From positions 1-64,000 of the forward strand of contig PDSJ01000011.1 in assembly GCA_002748425.1 (NCBI GenBank): a stretch of DNA of 64,000 nucleotides, given 5' to 3'. The stretch's first letter is position 1, and the number at the start of each line of letters is the position of its first letter. The notes under the pieces were generated by a model. It saw only the letters and a program-made list of their open reading frames with translations. It did no database searches and was not told the origin of the DNA. The DNA is from a candidate division KSB3 bacterium (GTDB taxonomy: Bacteria; Moduliflexota; Moduliflexia; Moduliflexales; Moduliflexaceae). Shown here one piece after another: positions 7,206 through 16,026 of the stretch. The translations under genes were made by a program, and so were the position numbers.

Positions 7206-8945
7206 TCAGCTCTGCGATACAATTTCGTGTTGAAGATCTGCAAGTTGTTTGCTCAGTTCGTTCAGTTCCTGATGTGCTTTGCTGAGTTCATCCTGTTCGA
7301 CGCGGCAGAAACGATCGACTGGACTAATGGTCTCCCTGATCTGATCGAACGTGAACTGCATGTATTCATCAAACTCCTGAGCAATATTCTTTTTCAGTTC
7401 CCGGATCAGGGCCTGAATACTGACGTCAAAATCCTCTTTGGCTTTTTTGCGTTTACGCGGCAAGATAAAAAAACCGGCAGTCACAATAGCTCCTGAAGCG
7501 ATGATCCCGGTCAAATCAAAGACAAAGCCCGACAGGATCGTCACCAGAACTGCGCCGATACCGATGGCGCCGGCTTCGGTGGCGGCAAAATGAATCATGG
7601 CGTTCTGAAAGGTTTTCAAAATTTTCCGACTTTCATTCTGATAATCAAAGGCTTTCAGTTTCGAACGTGCCTCCTGAATCACTCCAGTGTAAATCTTATC
7701 GCGGTCATACGCAAATTGCCGGCCCCCGACCTGGCCGAGAATTTTATCTTTATACACATCGTGGTTGAGCTGTTGATTATAAAACTCCAGGGTATCATCC
7801 CAGGTTTTCATACTCTTCTTGACCATCCAGTCAGCAGCGCCGGTGAGCACTTCTTCGATCTTCTCGCTGGAATCCTTCACCACCAACTCGTTAAACTGTT
7901 GTTCGGCCTTCTCTTTTGAGGTAATGTCCCAGACATTTCGTAATTGCAGAAAGTCATCGACAAAATCAAACGCCCGGTTACGCAAATCCAGAAGAATATT
8001 TTCCACGTTCAACAGAAAACGGGCGTAACTTTCGCGTAAATCCTCTTCAGTATACGCGAGTTGTTTTTCAATTTGCTGCAAACGCCGCCGATCCTCTGAA
8101 AGCACGTCAAGTCTTTCCTGTACGCCTTGTTGAGCAGTGTCACAAATCGGCTGGACTGTATAAATCGGGTTCAGCAGCTTCAAGCGCACTCTGGCGTCCT
8201 CACTCAGAGATTCATACAGATACTGTTCAAGCGGAGCAAAACGGCTTTGTTCCAGCAGCGCATCGTCATGACTCTGCTTTGCCTCGAACGCCCGGGCCAC
8301 CGACACTGGAAAGATCTGCGGCTCGATTCCCAAAAACTTTCTGCCCTCTTTGCGAAGATAATCGATCACCGTCTCAACATCCTTCTGGTCTTTGCTATCG
8401 ATTTTATTCAGCATAAAGATGACTTTGCGCTTCCACTTGATGCTGATCAATTCCAAAAAATCTCGTTCGCTGTCGCTAAGCGGACGATCGACGGAGATCA
8501 CAAAAATAACAAAATCTGATTTTGGAATAAAATTTACGGTAAGCTCATCATGACCCTGGTAGAGAGAATTCGTGCCCGGCGTATCAACGATATTGACGCT
8601 TTTCAAAAGTTCCAGCGGAAACCTGGTCACACGGATATTATCGACAACGGTCGATCTGTGCTCGTCGCCGTATTTCAGAATATTAATCAAATCCGTCGTC
8701 GGGGTCGGGCCTTCGGCAAGCACCTTTTGTCCCAATAATGCATTCACAAACGCGGATTTTCCAGAATTAAACTCTCCGACCACCACCAGGAGAAAGAGCT
8801 CGTCTAAACGCCCGATCGCATTCTGAATATGTTCGAGAGCCTGCTGCTCGATGCCGCTTGCCAGCAGGCATTGATGAATATCCCATAATAACGATTTTTC
8901 TTTCTGCAAGCTTTCCTGATAGCGTTCTTGTAATAATGTCTCCAC
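7206..8945 (-). CDS. Bacterial dynamin-like GTPase
   Basis: This 579-residue protein has an N-terminal GTPase domain with the four expected motifs: G1 G-E-F-N-S-G-K-S (residues 57-64), G2 T-P-T-T-D (81-85), G3 D-T-P-G (121-124) and G4 N-K-I-D (180-183). Long helical segments follow. A hydrophobic hairpin near residues 465-510, flanked by K-K and R-K-R-K-K, would insert into or paddle the membrane. A C-terminal coiled coil (E-L-N-E-L-S-K-Q-L-A-D-L) completes a dynamin-type bundle. Related proteins remodel or protect membranes. The start is GTG 8945. It is transcribed divergently from the golvesin-domain lipoprotein gene and has no obvious operon partner; many bacterial dynamins come in pairs, and no second copy is seen here. 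Confidence 0.85.
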   Translation of the reverse strand: METLLQERYQESLQKEKSLLWDIHQCLLASGIEQQALEHIQNAIGRLDELFLLVVVGEFNSGKSAFVNALLGQKVLAEGPTPTTDLINILKYGDEHRSTVVDNIRVTRFPLELLKSVNIVDTPGTNSLYQGHDELTVNFIPKSDFVIFVISVDRPLSDSERDFLELISIKWKRKVIFMLNKIDSKDQKDVETVIDYLRKEGRKFLGIEPQIFPVSVARAFEAKQSHDDALLEQSRFAPLEQYLYESLSEDARVRLKLLNPIYTVQPICDTAQQGVQERLDVLSEDRRRLQQIEKQLAYTEEDLRESYARFLLNVENILLDLRNRAFDFVDDFLQLRNVWDITSKEKAEQQFNELVVKDSSEKIEEVLTGAADWMVKKSMKTWDDTLEFYNQQLNHDVYKDKILGQVGGRQFAYDRDKIYTGVIQEARSKLKAFDYQNESRKILKTFQNAMIHFAATEAGAIGIGAVLVTILSGFVFDLTGIIASGAIVTAGFFILPRKRKKAKEDFDVSIQALIRELKKNIAQEFDEYMQFTFDQIRETISPVDRFCRVEQDELSKAHQELNELSKQLADLQHEIVSQS

Positions 8946-9317
8946 AGAATATAACCCTCTACGTGCTAAAATCGTTGGAATAACGGAGTACGGGAGTTCT
9001 TCAGGATATTGGGGAGGATCGATGCAGCGTACAAGATTCCAAAACTCCAGGGCTCCAAAACGTCAAATCAAAAATTTTTTTGTTTTTCCCCCTATACATA
9101 TTGCTTCCTAAATAGTCAACTATTATATAGAAATGACTTCACGAAAGTCCGGCAGCGTAATGAGAAAACGACGGTCTCGTGCTTCTGGAATCTCTCTGGA
9201 GCGCACGGTGATCGTCTGCTTCAGACCGTCCGGCCGCCAAGCAGGCATCCAGAACTCAGTGCTCTGCGGGCCAGCCAGTCGGCCGGGGCATTCAGACTTG
9301 AAGGAGGGGTGCCGATC
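8946..9317. other. Divergent intergenic region with a structured leader
   Basis: This 372-nt gap separates the dynamin-like gene (minus) from the golvesin lipoprotein gene (plus). It holds a plus-strand promoter at 9101-9129 and a roughly 180-nt leader. Within the leader, CCGGCCG (9230-9236) can pair with CGGCCGG (9280-9286), enclosing a smaller GCAG/CTGC pairing (9241-9244 with 9264-9267). I recognise no known riboswitch. A T-rich tract lies at about 9074-9087. Confidence 0.4.
9101..9129 (+). promoter_or_regulatory. Promoter of the golvesin-lipoprotein / rnr pair
   Basis: TTGCTT (9101-9106), a 17-nt spacer and TATATA (9124-9129) form a good sigma-70 match. The spacer contains the inverted repeat ATAGT-CA-ACTAT at 9112-9123, a candidate repressor site overlapping the core promoter. 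Confidence 0.5.
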
Positions 9318-9839
9318 TTGAAAAAATTTACGCGCGCAACAACGTTGACGATAAGCTGTCTTTTACTCTTAGTCGCCTTACAGGCTTGTGAAGAGATCTC
9401 GAACCCATCAGCCCCGACAGATACGGCGGCAGTCTATACCGTCACTGCTGCTTCGCAACATTATCTCAAAGAAGGGCCTTCCTATAACTGGAGTCACGGC
9501 AACGATTCGAACGGACTCTATTATTGGGCGTATACTTCAACAGCTGCGCCTTATAATGCTGTTGTCTGGAAGGTACCGTTCAGCACTTCCGGCCGCTATG
9601 ACCTGCAGGCCTATATCCCAAACTTACACGGCCTTACAGGAACTGTCACGTACCAGGTCACCGCAAACGGCAAGCAGCATTCCGTGAGCGTCAATCAGTC
9701 AAAGGCTGCCGGAAGCTGGGTGAACTTAGGTAACTACTATTTCTCAGGAGACGGAAGCGAGTATATCGAGTTGAGCAATACGGCAAATCACGTCGGGAAC
9801 CGCATTGTCTTCGACGCCATCCGCTGGATAGCCCAATGA
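9318..9839 (+). CDS. Lipoprotein with a golvesin/xanthan-lyase C-terminal-like domain
   Basis: This is a predicted 173-residue lipoprotein. A type II signal peptide ends at the lipobox L-Q-A-C (Cys24). The rest is one beta-rich domain with G-R-Y-D-L-Q-A-Y-I-P, Y-Q-V-T-A-N-G, W-V-N-L-G-N-Y-Y-F and a final N-R-I-V-F-D-A-I-R-W. This is the pattern of the golvesin-like domain found on bacterial surface and carbohydrate-active proteins. TTG 9318 is chosen as start because AAGGAGGGG precedes it at normal spacing. Its stop overlaps the rnr start (ATGA), so the two genes are translationally coupled. A binding role, perhaps to glycan, is inferred from the domain only. Confidence 0.72.
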   Translation: MKKFTRATTLTISCLLLLVALQACEEISNPSAPTDTAAVYTVTAASQHYLKEGPSYNWSHGNDSNGLYYWAYTSTAAPYNAVVWKVPFSTSGRYDLQAYIPNLHGLTGTVTYQVTANGKQHSVSVNQSKAAGSWVNLGNYYFSGDGSEYIELSNTANHVGNRIVFDAIRWIAQ

Positions 9840-11953
9840 TCGACAAATCCTGTATTCTTGAATTCATACGCAGTATGCCGTTCCAGACAATTACAGAAAA
9901 AGACCTGCTCAAACGCTTGTATGTTGAAAGCGACGAGCGGCATGAGGCAAAGCGACTGTTGCGCGAACTTGTCGTTAACGGCGATATTGTCGAGTCGAAA
10001 AAGCATACATACGCCCTGCCCGGGACGCAAGGATTGATCGTAGGCTCCGTTCACAGCACGCGTAAAGGCTCTGCCTTTATTGTGAGCGGGCAGCAGAATG
10101 TCCCCGATATTTATGTCAGCCATGGCAACCTTGCCAATGCGTTTCATGGCGACAGAGTCGTTGTACGCCTGCTTCAGAAGAAAAACGGAGCCTCAGAGGA
10201 AGGAGAGGTCGTTCGGATCTTGCAGCGTGGGGCTAACCGCCTGGTTGGGCGCTATGACGATCGCGGGGACTATGCGTTTGTCATTCCGGAAAATACAAGA
10301 CTGCCCTATAAAATTTATGTTGACGCCTCACATGCCGGACAGGCTAAGGCTCATCAGATCGTGGCGGCGCACATTCTGAACTTCGGCAACGGCCGACATC
10401 ACCCGGAAGGTGAAGTCGTTGACGTGCTAGGCTATCCAGACACTCAGGGTATCGATGAAAAAATTATCACCTATAGCTATAACCTGCCGACGAAGTTCCC
10501 GGACGCCGCACTCGAACAGGCTGAGCATTTCCGGGATGGCATCCCTGCTGAAGAGCTTGCACGGCGCCTCGACCTTCGGGAAACATGTATATTCACTATT
10601 GACGGAGAGAACGCCCGCGACTTTGATGATGCCATCTCGATCGAAGGTCTGGATAATGCACACTACAAACTCGGCGTACACATCGCCGACGTCGATTATT
10701 ATGTCAAAGAAGGTGATCCGCTCGATCTGGAAGCCTGTCGGCGGGGGACCAGCATCTATTTTCCGGATCGCGCAATCCCGATGTTTCCCGAACGCCTGTC
10801 AAATAATTTATGCAGCCTGCGGGAAGGCAAAGATCGCCTGACCATGACGGTATTCATGGTGTTCTCGCCGACCATGGACCTGCTTGACTATGAGATTAGA
10901 CCCAGCGTGATTCGTAGCAAGGCGCAGCTCAGCTATACTGAAGTCAGGAGAATGCTTAAAGAAAAGGACAACGCACTGCGGACACAACATAACGACCTGC
11001 TTCCTTCGCTCGAACTGATAAAAGAGCTGTCGGAACTCCTGTTTCAAAGACGTATGCGTCGCGGCAGTCTCGACTTCGATTTACCGGAGCCGGAAATCGT
11101 GTTGGATATGCTTGGCAATGTAGAAAATATTTTTAAAGCCGAACGCAACCTGGCGCATCGCATTATTGAAGAGTGTATGATCGCGGCGAATGAAACGGTC
11201 GCAAGCCATTTAAACCGGCTGCAAATCCCTTCGCTCTACAGAACCCATGACAAACCGGACCCCGGAAACATCGCAAGTCTGAATGCCTTGCTGCATTCCC
11301 TGGGCATAGGATTGCGATCAGACGGCGAACTGCATCCCAAAGATCTTCAACGCTCGCTCAAACAGGTACACGGGAAACCTGGCGAGCATATTGTGAACAT
11401 GATCGCCTTACGCAGTATGAAACAGGCCCGCTATACGCTCAAAAATACCGGTCACTTCGGACTGGCTTCCACCTGCTACACACATTGTACCTCACCAATT
11501 CGACGCTACCCTGACTTGATTATCCATCGACTGTTAAAAGAACACCTGGCCGGCGGTGCTTTTTCAAAAGCTGAAAAGGAATCCCGGCAAAAACAGCTGC
11601 AACGCATTGCACAGCATGCAACCCTAAGTGAACACAATGCCAGCGAAGCTCAACGAGAGCTCTTACATGTCAAAAAACTGCGGTTTATGGAGGCGAAACA
11701 GGGCCAAACTTTCGAAGGTGTGATTTCAGGCGTTGCATGCTTTGGCGTGTTTGTCAACCTGCGCGACTTTTTTGTCGAGGGCTTGATTCATGTAAGCAGT
11801 CTGCACGACGACTTTTATCATTACCACGAAGGCATGTACAGTCTTGTCGGCGAACAATTTCATAAACGCTATCAGGTCGGGGACATTGTCCGGGTCAAAG
11901 TCGCTCACGTCGATGTCGCCAAACGCCAGATCGATTTTCTGCTGGCCTCGTAA
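9836..11953 (+). CDS. rnr: Ribonuclease R (RNase II family exoribonuclease)
   Basis: This 705-residue 3'-to-5' exoribonuclease degrades structured RNA. It has an N-terminal winged-helix region, cold-shock RNA-binding domains, the central RNB catalytic domain and a C-terminal S1 domain (about 617-702, G-V-I-S-G-V-A-C-F-G-V-F-V). The catalytic aspartate cluster reads D-F-D-D-A-I-S at about residues 262-268. A further family motif is H-C-T-S-P-I-R-R-Y-P-D-L. The length fits the family. ATG 9836 overlaps the stop of the lipoprotein gene by ATGA, an odd partner for an RNase. Confidence 0.93.
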   Translation: MIDKSCILEFIRSMPFQTITEKDLLKRLYVESDERHEAKRLLRELVVNGDIVESKKHTYALPGTQGLIVGSVHSTRKGSAFIVSGQQNVPDIYVSHGNLANAFHGDRVVVRLLQKKNGASEEGEVVRILQRGANRLVGRYDDRGDYAFVIPENTRLPYKIYVDASHAGQAKAHQIVAAHILNFGNGRHHPEGEVVDVLGYPDTQGIDEKIITYSYNLPTKFPDAALEQAEHFRDGIPAEELARRLDLRETCIFTIDGENARDFDDAISIEGLDNAHYKLGVHIADVDYYVKEGDPLDLEACRRGTSIYFPDRAIPMFPERLSNNLCSLREGKDRLTMTVFMVFSPTMDLLDYEIRPSVIRSKAQLSYTEVRRMLKEKDNALRTQHNDLLPSLELIKELSELLFQRRMRRGSLDFDLPEPEIVLDMLGNVENIFKAERNLAHRIIEECMIAANETVASHLNRLQIPSLYRTHDKPDPGNIASLNALLHSLGIGLRSDGELHPKDLQRSLKQVHGKPGEHIVNMIALRSMKQARYTLKNTGHFGLASTCYTHCTSPIRRYPDLIIHRLLKEHLAGGAFSKAEKESRQKQLQRIAQHATLSEHNASEAQRELLHVKKLRFMEAKQGQTFEGVISGVACFGVFVNLRDFFVEGLIHVSSLHDDFYHYHEGMYSLVGEQFHKRYQVGDIVRVKVAHVDVAKRQIDFLLAS

Positions 11954-11989
11954 CACACGTAAAGACAACAGGTCCTCAACATTTGAGAT

Positions 11990-12035
11990 GCTAATATACT
12001 TGACAAGCTTTCAGGGATATATTAGCGTATTTTTT
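11990..12035 (+). terminator. Putative terminator after rnr
   Basis: GCTAATATA (11990-11998) pairs perfectly with TATATTAGC (12018-12026) around a 19-nt loop, and six Ts follow at 12030-12035. The stem is AT-rich and the loop large, so strength is uncertain. The loop contains TTGACA, so a promoter role is also possible. Confidence 0.4.
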
Positions 12036-12077
12036 AAAGGACATTTCAGGACTATCCTGCACGTTTCGTGAAAAAAA

Positions 12078-12107
12078 TTGCACAGCGTCCGCCGATTTTT
12101 GAATAAT
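12078..12107 (+). promoter_or_regulatory. Putative promoter of the secretin operon
   Basis: TTGCAC (12078-12083) and AATAAT (12102-12107) are spaced by 18 nt, about 38 nt upstream of the secretin start. The match is moderate. Confidence 0.35.
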
Positions 12108-12145
12108 GACAGTTATCGCCGTATGACGCAGGAGAGCAGACACTC

Positions 12146-14479
12146 ATGCTAAGACGATTTGTAGGGATTTATGGACTATCTCTGCTTGTTTTGTTCGGCT
12201 GCGCCGTGCCGCCGCAGCCCGAAAAAACCACTGAGACATCATCAAGAGAAGCTATTCAGTCCGGTCGCGATTCGGCCGGCGGCGAAGAACGTATCGAAGT
12301 AAAAAAAATCGATGAACTTTTAGGAATGAATCCGGACAAAACAACGTCTGGCACAGATCAGGAGGCAATCCCGCAATCCTCTCAGAAAACTCCGGAACGG
12401 GACCACTCAACGCAATCCGACCTCGACTCCCCCCTGCCGGGCGCTCTCTTCCAGACAACCGTCTTTCCCGAACGCTCAGCATCTTCTATTGACATGCCGG
12501 GTGTAGGCCTCAATTTTGACAACGCCGACATATACGACGTCACCAAAGTCATCAGTGAGATCACAAAAAAGAGTTTTATCATCGATAAAGATGTCACTGG
12601 CACGGTCACGATTTTCTCGGAAAATCCGATGACGCCGGATCAAGTTTTCGAACTCTTCCGAACAGTGTTGGAACTCAACGGACTGGCCATTGTTCAAGTG
12701 GGGGATTTTTATAAAATTTCCCTCAGGGAGAACGCTCAACAGCGCTATTTGTCCGAAGATCCTGGAACGGTTTTACAGAATGATGATCGCTTGGTGACAC
12801 GAGTAATCAAGCTGAAGCATATTCACGGTGACGCTGTGAAACGCGCCTTAAAAGTGCTGATGCCCAAAGGTAAAGAGCTCGTTGTCTATCCTGATGAAGA
12901 TGGTGACACCCTGATCGTCACCGATCTGTTCTCAAACGTCAACAAGATCCTTGCGATGATCAAAGAACTTGATGTCAGCCGTTATGCAGATCGATATCTT
13001 GATATTATTCCGGTACATCATGCCGATTTGGCAGATCTGGTCAGCGATTTAAGCACCATTCTCGCTGTCCGCAACGAATCCCCTGTTGTCAACGAAGCGA
13101 TACCTGAAGGTGAAGCGCCGTCTGCAGCCGCTCAAACGACGGACACGCCAACAGCGCCGGAAAGTCCGCAGACGACGCCAAGTCACATCGTACCTCCTGG
13201 AACCCGGACGCGAATTTATCCTATCACTCGCATGAATTCACTGGTTGTCTCCACAAATGAACCGGAAGTCATCACACTTGTCAGAAAATGGGTCGATATT
13301 CTCGATCAGCCGGAGAACACTGTGACCGAAGAATCCTCCAGCGAACGTCAAAACTTTGTGTATCCTGTCCAATATGCCACAGCGGAAACGCTCACTCCGG
13401 TTCTGGCGAAAGTCTATGGAGAAGCAGGGCAGGAGGCGATAAATACGCTTTCGACAGATGAAACGAGCGGGGAGACGGTTCCGGTGATTGTGCCGCAAGC
13501 AGATGATCTGGCGAGCCTGAGAGATGATGAAGAACCGCCCCCGATCTTCATTGCCGATACGCAAAATAATGCGATTATTATTCAGGCCAGCCCCCGACAG
13601 TATGCTGAAGTTCTGACCTTACTGGAAAAGCTTGATAAGCGGCCGCTTCAAGTCTTGATTGATGTTGTCGTCGCTGAAGTGCAATTAAATGATAGCGATG
13701 TTTTCGGCGTCCAGGGTATGATGCTGGGACAAGGGCAGCTCACAACCGGCCGGGAAACAAATTCGGTTGAAACCACCACTGAGACCGTATTTAATAACGT
13801 GATTCCTATCAATAGTGAAGGGTTTCAATTTGTGGCGGCGGCTCCCGGAAGATTTTTAATGCAGCTCAGAGCGTTAGCCACGGAGAATCGCCTGAAAATC
13901 CTTTCAGACCCCCATATTCTTGTACGTCACAATGAAGAGGCAACCATCAACGTCGGTGATGACATTCCGATTTCAGAAACGACTGGCAGCGGTGACAATA
14001 TACGCCAGAACATTAATTATCGCCAAACCGGGATCAATCTTACCGTAACTCCGCTCATCAACAATGCCGGAGACGTTGTCATGAACATTCAGCAGGAAGT
14101 CAGCGATGTTGGACAGGAATCCTTCGGGGATACAGGAGCAGCCTCATTTACAACACGTAAAACGACAACCTCGGTTGTCACGCAGGACAATCGTCCTCTT
14201 GTGATGGGAGGCCTGATGTCCAATCGTAACGTCACAAGTCGCCAGGGAGTTCCACTGCTCAAAGATATCCCCTGGCTCGGAAAGCTGTTTCGATACGACG
14301 AACAGCAGCACCGAAAAGTGGAGCTGATTATTCTCGTGACACCCCGGGTTGTCAAAGATCCTGACGAAGGATGGACGTTGACAGAAAATGTGCTGACAGA
14401 CCGCATCAAACGTCTGGAAGAATTTTTTAATCGTGAAGAAACCGATGCAGATAAAATTAAACGGTACCTTAAAAACTAA
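12146..14479 (+). CDS. gspD: Type II secretion/type IV pilus outer-membrane secretin, lipoprotein form (GspD type)
   Basis: This 777-residue protein should form the gated outer-membrane ring of a type II secretion or related system. The signal peptide ends in the lipobox L-F-G-C (Cys19), so it is probably lipidated and may not need a pilotin. After a Ser/Thr-rich linker comes an N0 domain (about 118-190, V-G-L-N-F-D-N-A-D-I-Y-D-V-T-K-V-I). N1-N3 modules follow, with acidic and Thr/Pro-rich insertions (for example about residues 310-350). The C-terminal secretin domain occupies about 510-745, with P-L-I-N-N-A-G-D-V and the closing V-P-L-L-K-D-I-P-W-L-G-K-L-F-R. No other gsp gene lies next to it; the pilus motor genes are 24 kb away, so it may serve the pilus instead (PilQ role). 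Confidence 0.85.
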   Translation: MLRRFVGIYGLSLLVLFGCAVPPQPEKTTETSSREAIQSGRDSAGGEERIEVKKIDELLGMNPDKTTSGTDQEAIPQSSQKTPERDHSTQSDLDSPLPGALFQTTVFPERSASSIDMPGVGLNFDNADIYDVTKVISEITKKSFIIDKDVTGTVTIFSENPMTPDQVFELFRTVLELNGLAIVQVGDFYKISLRENAQQRYLSEDPGTVLQNDDRLVTRVIKLKHIHGDAVKRALKVLMPKGKELVVYPDEDGDTLIVTDLFSNVNKILAMIKELDVSRYADRYLDIIPVHHADLADLVSDLSTILAVRNESPVVNEAIPEGEAPSAAAQTTDTPTAPESPQTTPSHIVPPGTRTRIYPITRMNSLVVSTNEPEVITLVRKWVDILDQPENTVTEESSSERQNFVYPVQYATAETLTPVLAKVYGEAGQEAINTLSTDETSGETVPVIVPQADDLASLRDDEEPPPIFIADTQNNAIIIQASPRQYAEVLTLLEKLDKRPLQVLIDVVVAEVQLNDSDVFGVQGMMLGQGQLTTGRETNSVETTTETVFNNVIPINSEGFQFVAAAPGRFLMQLRALATENRLKILSDPHILVRHNEEATINVGDDIPISETTGSGDNIRQNINYRQTGINLTVTPLINNAGDVVMNIQQEVSDVGQESFGDTGAASFTTRKTTTSVVTQDNRPLVMGGLMSNRNVTSRQGVPLLKDIPWLGKLFRYDEQQHRKVELIILVTPRVVKDPDEGWTLTENVLTDRIKRLEEFFNREETDADKIKRYLKN

Positions 14480-14503
14480 CTGTAGAGTCAGGACGTGCAC
14501 ATC

Positions 14504-15070
14504 ATGAGATTCCGAACTTTTTCGATCGCTGTGTTCATCAGTCTCTTTCTCGCCTCCAGCCTGATGGGCTGCGGGAAACCAGGAGCTTCCTCGACGAACC
14601 TGACGAACTCGCATGTCACAATTACTTCGATCAATGACAATGCTCCGCTTTTATCCGATGTCTTAAACGGTGGAGCCGTGACCAACGATATTATCACAGT
14701 GAACTTCCACTGCAGCTCAAAGCACTTGGGGTCCGGCACAAATCCGACCAACCCCGATGAGTCCTCTTCGTTTGATACGATTATCTTCAGGTCCTATCAT
14801 GTCGAACATCTCCGCAGCGATGGAGGACCTAATCCTCAGGATTTCACGCTTGGAACCAATCTTGTCCTTGAGCCGGATAGTAGCGCTGAGGTGCGTATTG
14901 TTATCGTCAGCGCCTTTATCAAAAACCGATCCCCCTTAAAAGAGCTGCGTGACGAAGGGCAAATCGTCACAACCGCCAGAGTGACCTTTTATGGTGAAGA
15001 CGGCTACGGCAACGATATTTCCGTCAGATCGTCATTATCGATTGCATTTGCCAATTATCCTGATGAATAA
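14504..15070 (+). CDS. Putative lipoprotein downstream of the secretin
   Basis: This 188-residue protein has a signal peptide with lipobox L-M-G-C (Cys23). I recognise no domain. The mature part is beta-strand-rich, with Ser/Thr/Asn-rich segments and V-T-F-Y-G-E-D-G-Y-G-N near the end, reminiscent of an immunoglobulin-like fold. ATG 14504 is preferred over GTG 14495 because AGGA (14490-14493) gives it normal spacing. It lies 24 nt after the secretin stop and 36 nt before a second lipoprotein gene, so it is very likely in the secretin operon and may be a secretin-associated or pilotin-like factor. Confidence 0.65.
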   Translation: MRFRTFSIAVFISLFLASSLMGCGKPGASSTNLTNSHVTITSINDNAPLLSDVLNGGAVTNDIITVNFHCSSKHLGSGTNPTNPDESSSFDTIIFRSYHVEHLRSDGGPNPQDFTLGTNLVLEPDSSAEVRIVIVSAFIKNRSPLKELRDEGQIVTTARVTFYGEDGYGNDISVRSSLSIAFANYPDE

Positions 15071-15106
15071 CGCTCAGCAGATCAACGCAGGCTCAAGGAC
15101 GATATC

Positions 15107-15916
15107 ATGACTAAACTCTCTTCTCATATCGCACTCATTGTCTTTCTCTTTTGCCTTTCAATGCTAATTATTGCGTTACTCGCCGGCTGTGATGAAAAGA
15201 AAATTGATGTCCCGATTCTTGGTTCTGCTGCAGGAAGCGGTCCGATCGGCGGTGGAGATGCCCAGCGTATCACACTGATTGTCAGTCCGTCTGAGAATAT
15301 CCCAAGCATCGGGAATCTCGCCGTGACAGCCAGGATTACGGCGCTGGTACAAAACAGTATCGGACAGCCGGTCGCCGACGGAATCCCGGTCTATTGGACC
15401 AGCAGCGTCGGCACACTCGATACCACCAGCAACACAACGAGCAACGGGTCTTCGGGAGTGACTCTGACATTTCCAGAAGGCTATACCGGATGTAGCACAG
15501 TCACGGCAATATCTGGCGATGACAGCGATTCAATTGAAATTTGCACGACCAACTCGACGCCGACGCCGACCGCCACCGAGACGCCGACCGTGTCAGCTAC
15601 TTTTATTGTCAGCTCGAGCGCTTCGGCAATCCCGCATGGCGGAACAAGCACAATTACAGCCTACGTGGCAACTAATGGCGTCGCTGATGAGAACATGCAA
15701 GTCACATTTAACCTGTCTAGTGGGGGAACCCTGAGCGCCAGCGCCGCTGTCACCGATGCCAGCGGGAATGCGCGCGTGACCTTTACCGGCCATAACACAA
15801 GCGCAAATGACATCACGGCCACGATCACGGCCACGACCAAGGATGGACGCAGTGGTACGGCGATCATCATTGTCGCTTCAGGTGCGACACCGACGCCGGT
15901 GCCGAGTCCGACTTAA
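15107..15916 (+). CDS. Lipoprotein with two bacterial Ig-like (Big-1/invasin type) domains
   Basis: This 269-residue predicted lipoprotein has lipobox L-A-G-C (Cys28). Two Ig-like repeats follow. Each shows the Big-1 pattern of P-V-A-D-G-I-P-V-Y-W-T or E-N-M-Q-V-T-F-N followed by G-x-L-x-x-x and G-x-A-x-V-T-F. They are joined by a Thr-Pro linker (T-P-T-P-T-A-T-E-T-P), and a second Thr-Pro run ends the protein (T-P-T-P-V-P-S-P-T). The stop follows directly after this run, as if a further repeat had been lost or the tail is meant to span peptidoglycan. It is in the secretin operon. A surface or periplasmic scaffold role is inferred. Confidence 0.72.
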   Translation: MTKLSSHIALIVFLFCLSMLIIALLAGCDEKKIDVPILGSAAGSGPIGGGDAQRITLIVSPSENIPSIGNLAVTARITALVQNSIGQPVADGIPVYWTSSVGTLDTTSNTTSNGSSGVTLTFPEGYTGCSTVTAISGDDSDSIEICTTNSTPTPTATETPTVSATFIVSSSASAIPHGGTSTITAYVATNGVADENMQVTFNLSSGGTLSASAAVTDASGNARVTFTGHNTSANDITATITATTKDGRSGTAIIIVASGATPTPVPSPT

Positions 15917-16026
15917 TAATTGAGCATTTGCAGTCATGAAGGGACGTAAAGCTACGACGATCGTCACGTCATAATCTCAGAGAGGGATTACTGCGGACGA
16001 CACAACGCGAAAAGCTGATATAAGAC

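Noticed and set aside
9136..9300. Cyclic-di-GMP (GEMM) riboswitch in the leader of the golvesin lipoprotein gene
   Set aside because: Golvesin-type lipoproteins would make a sensible target, but the conserved GEMM core and tetraloop-receptor sequences are not present.
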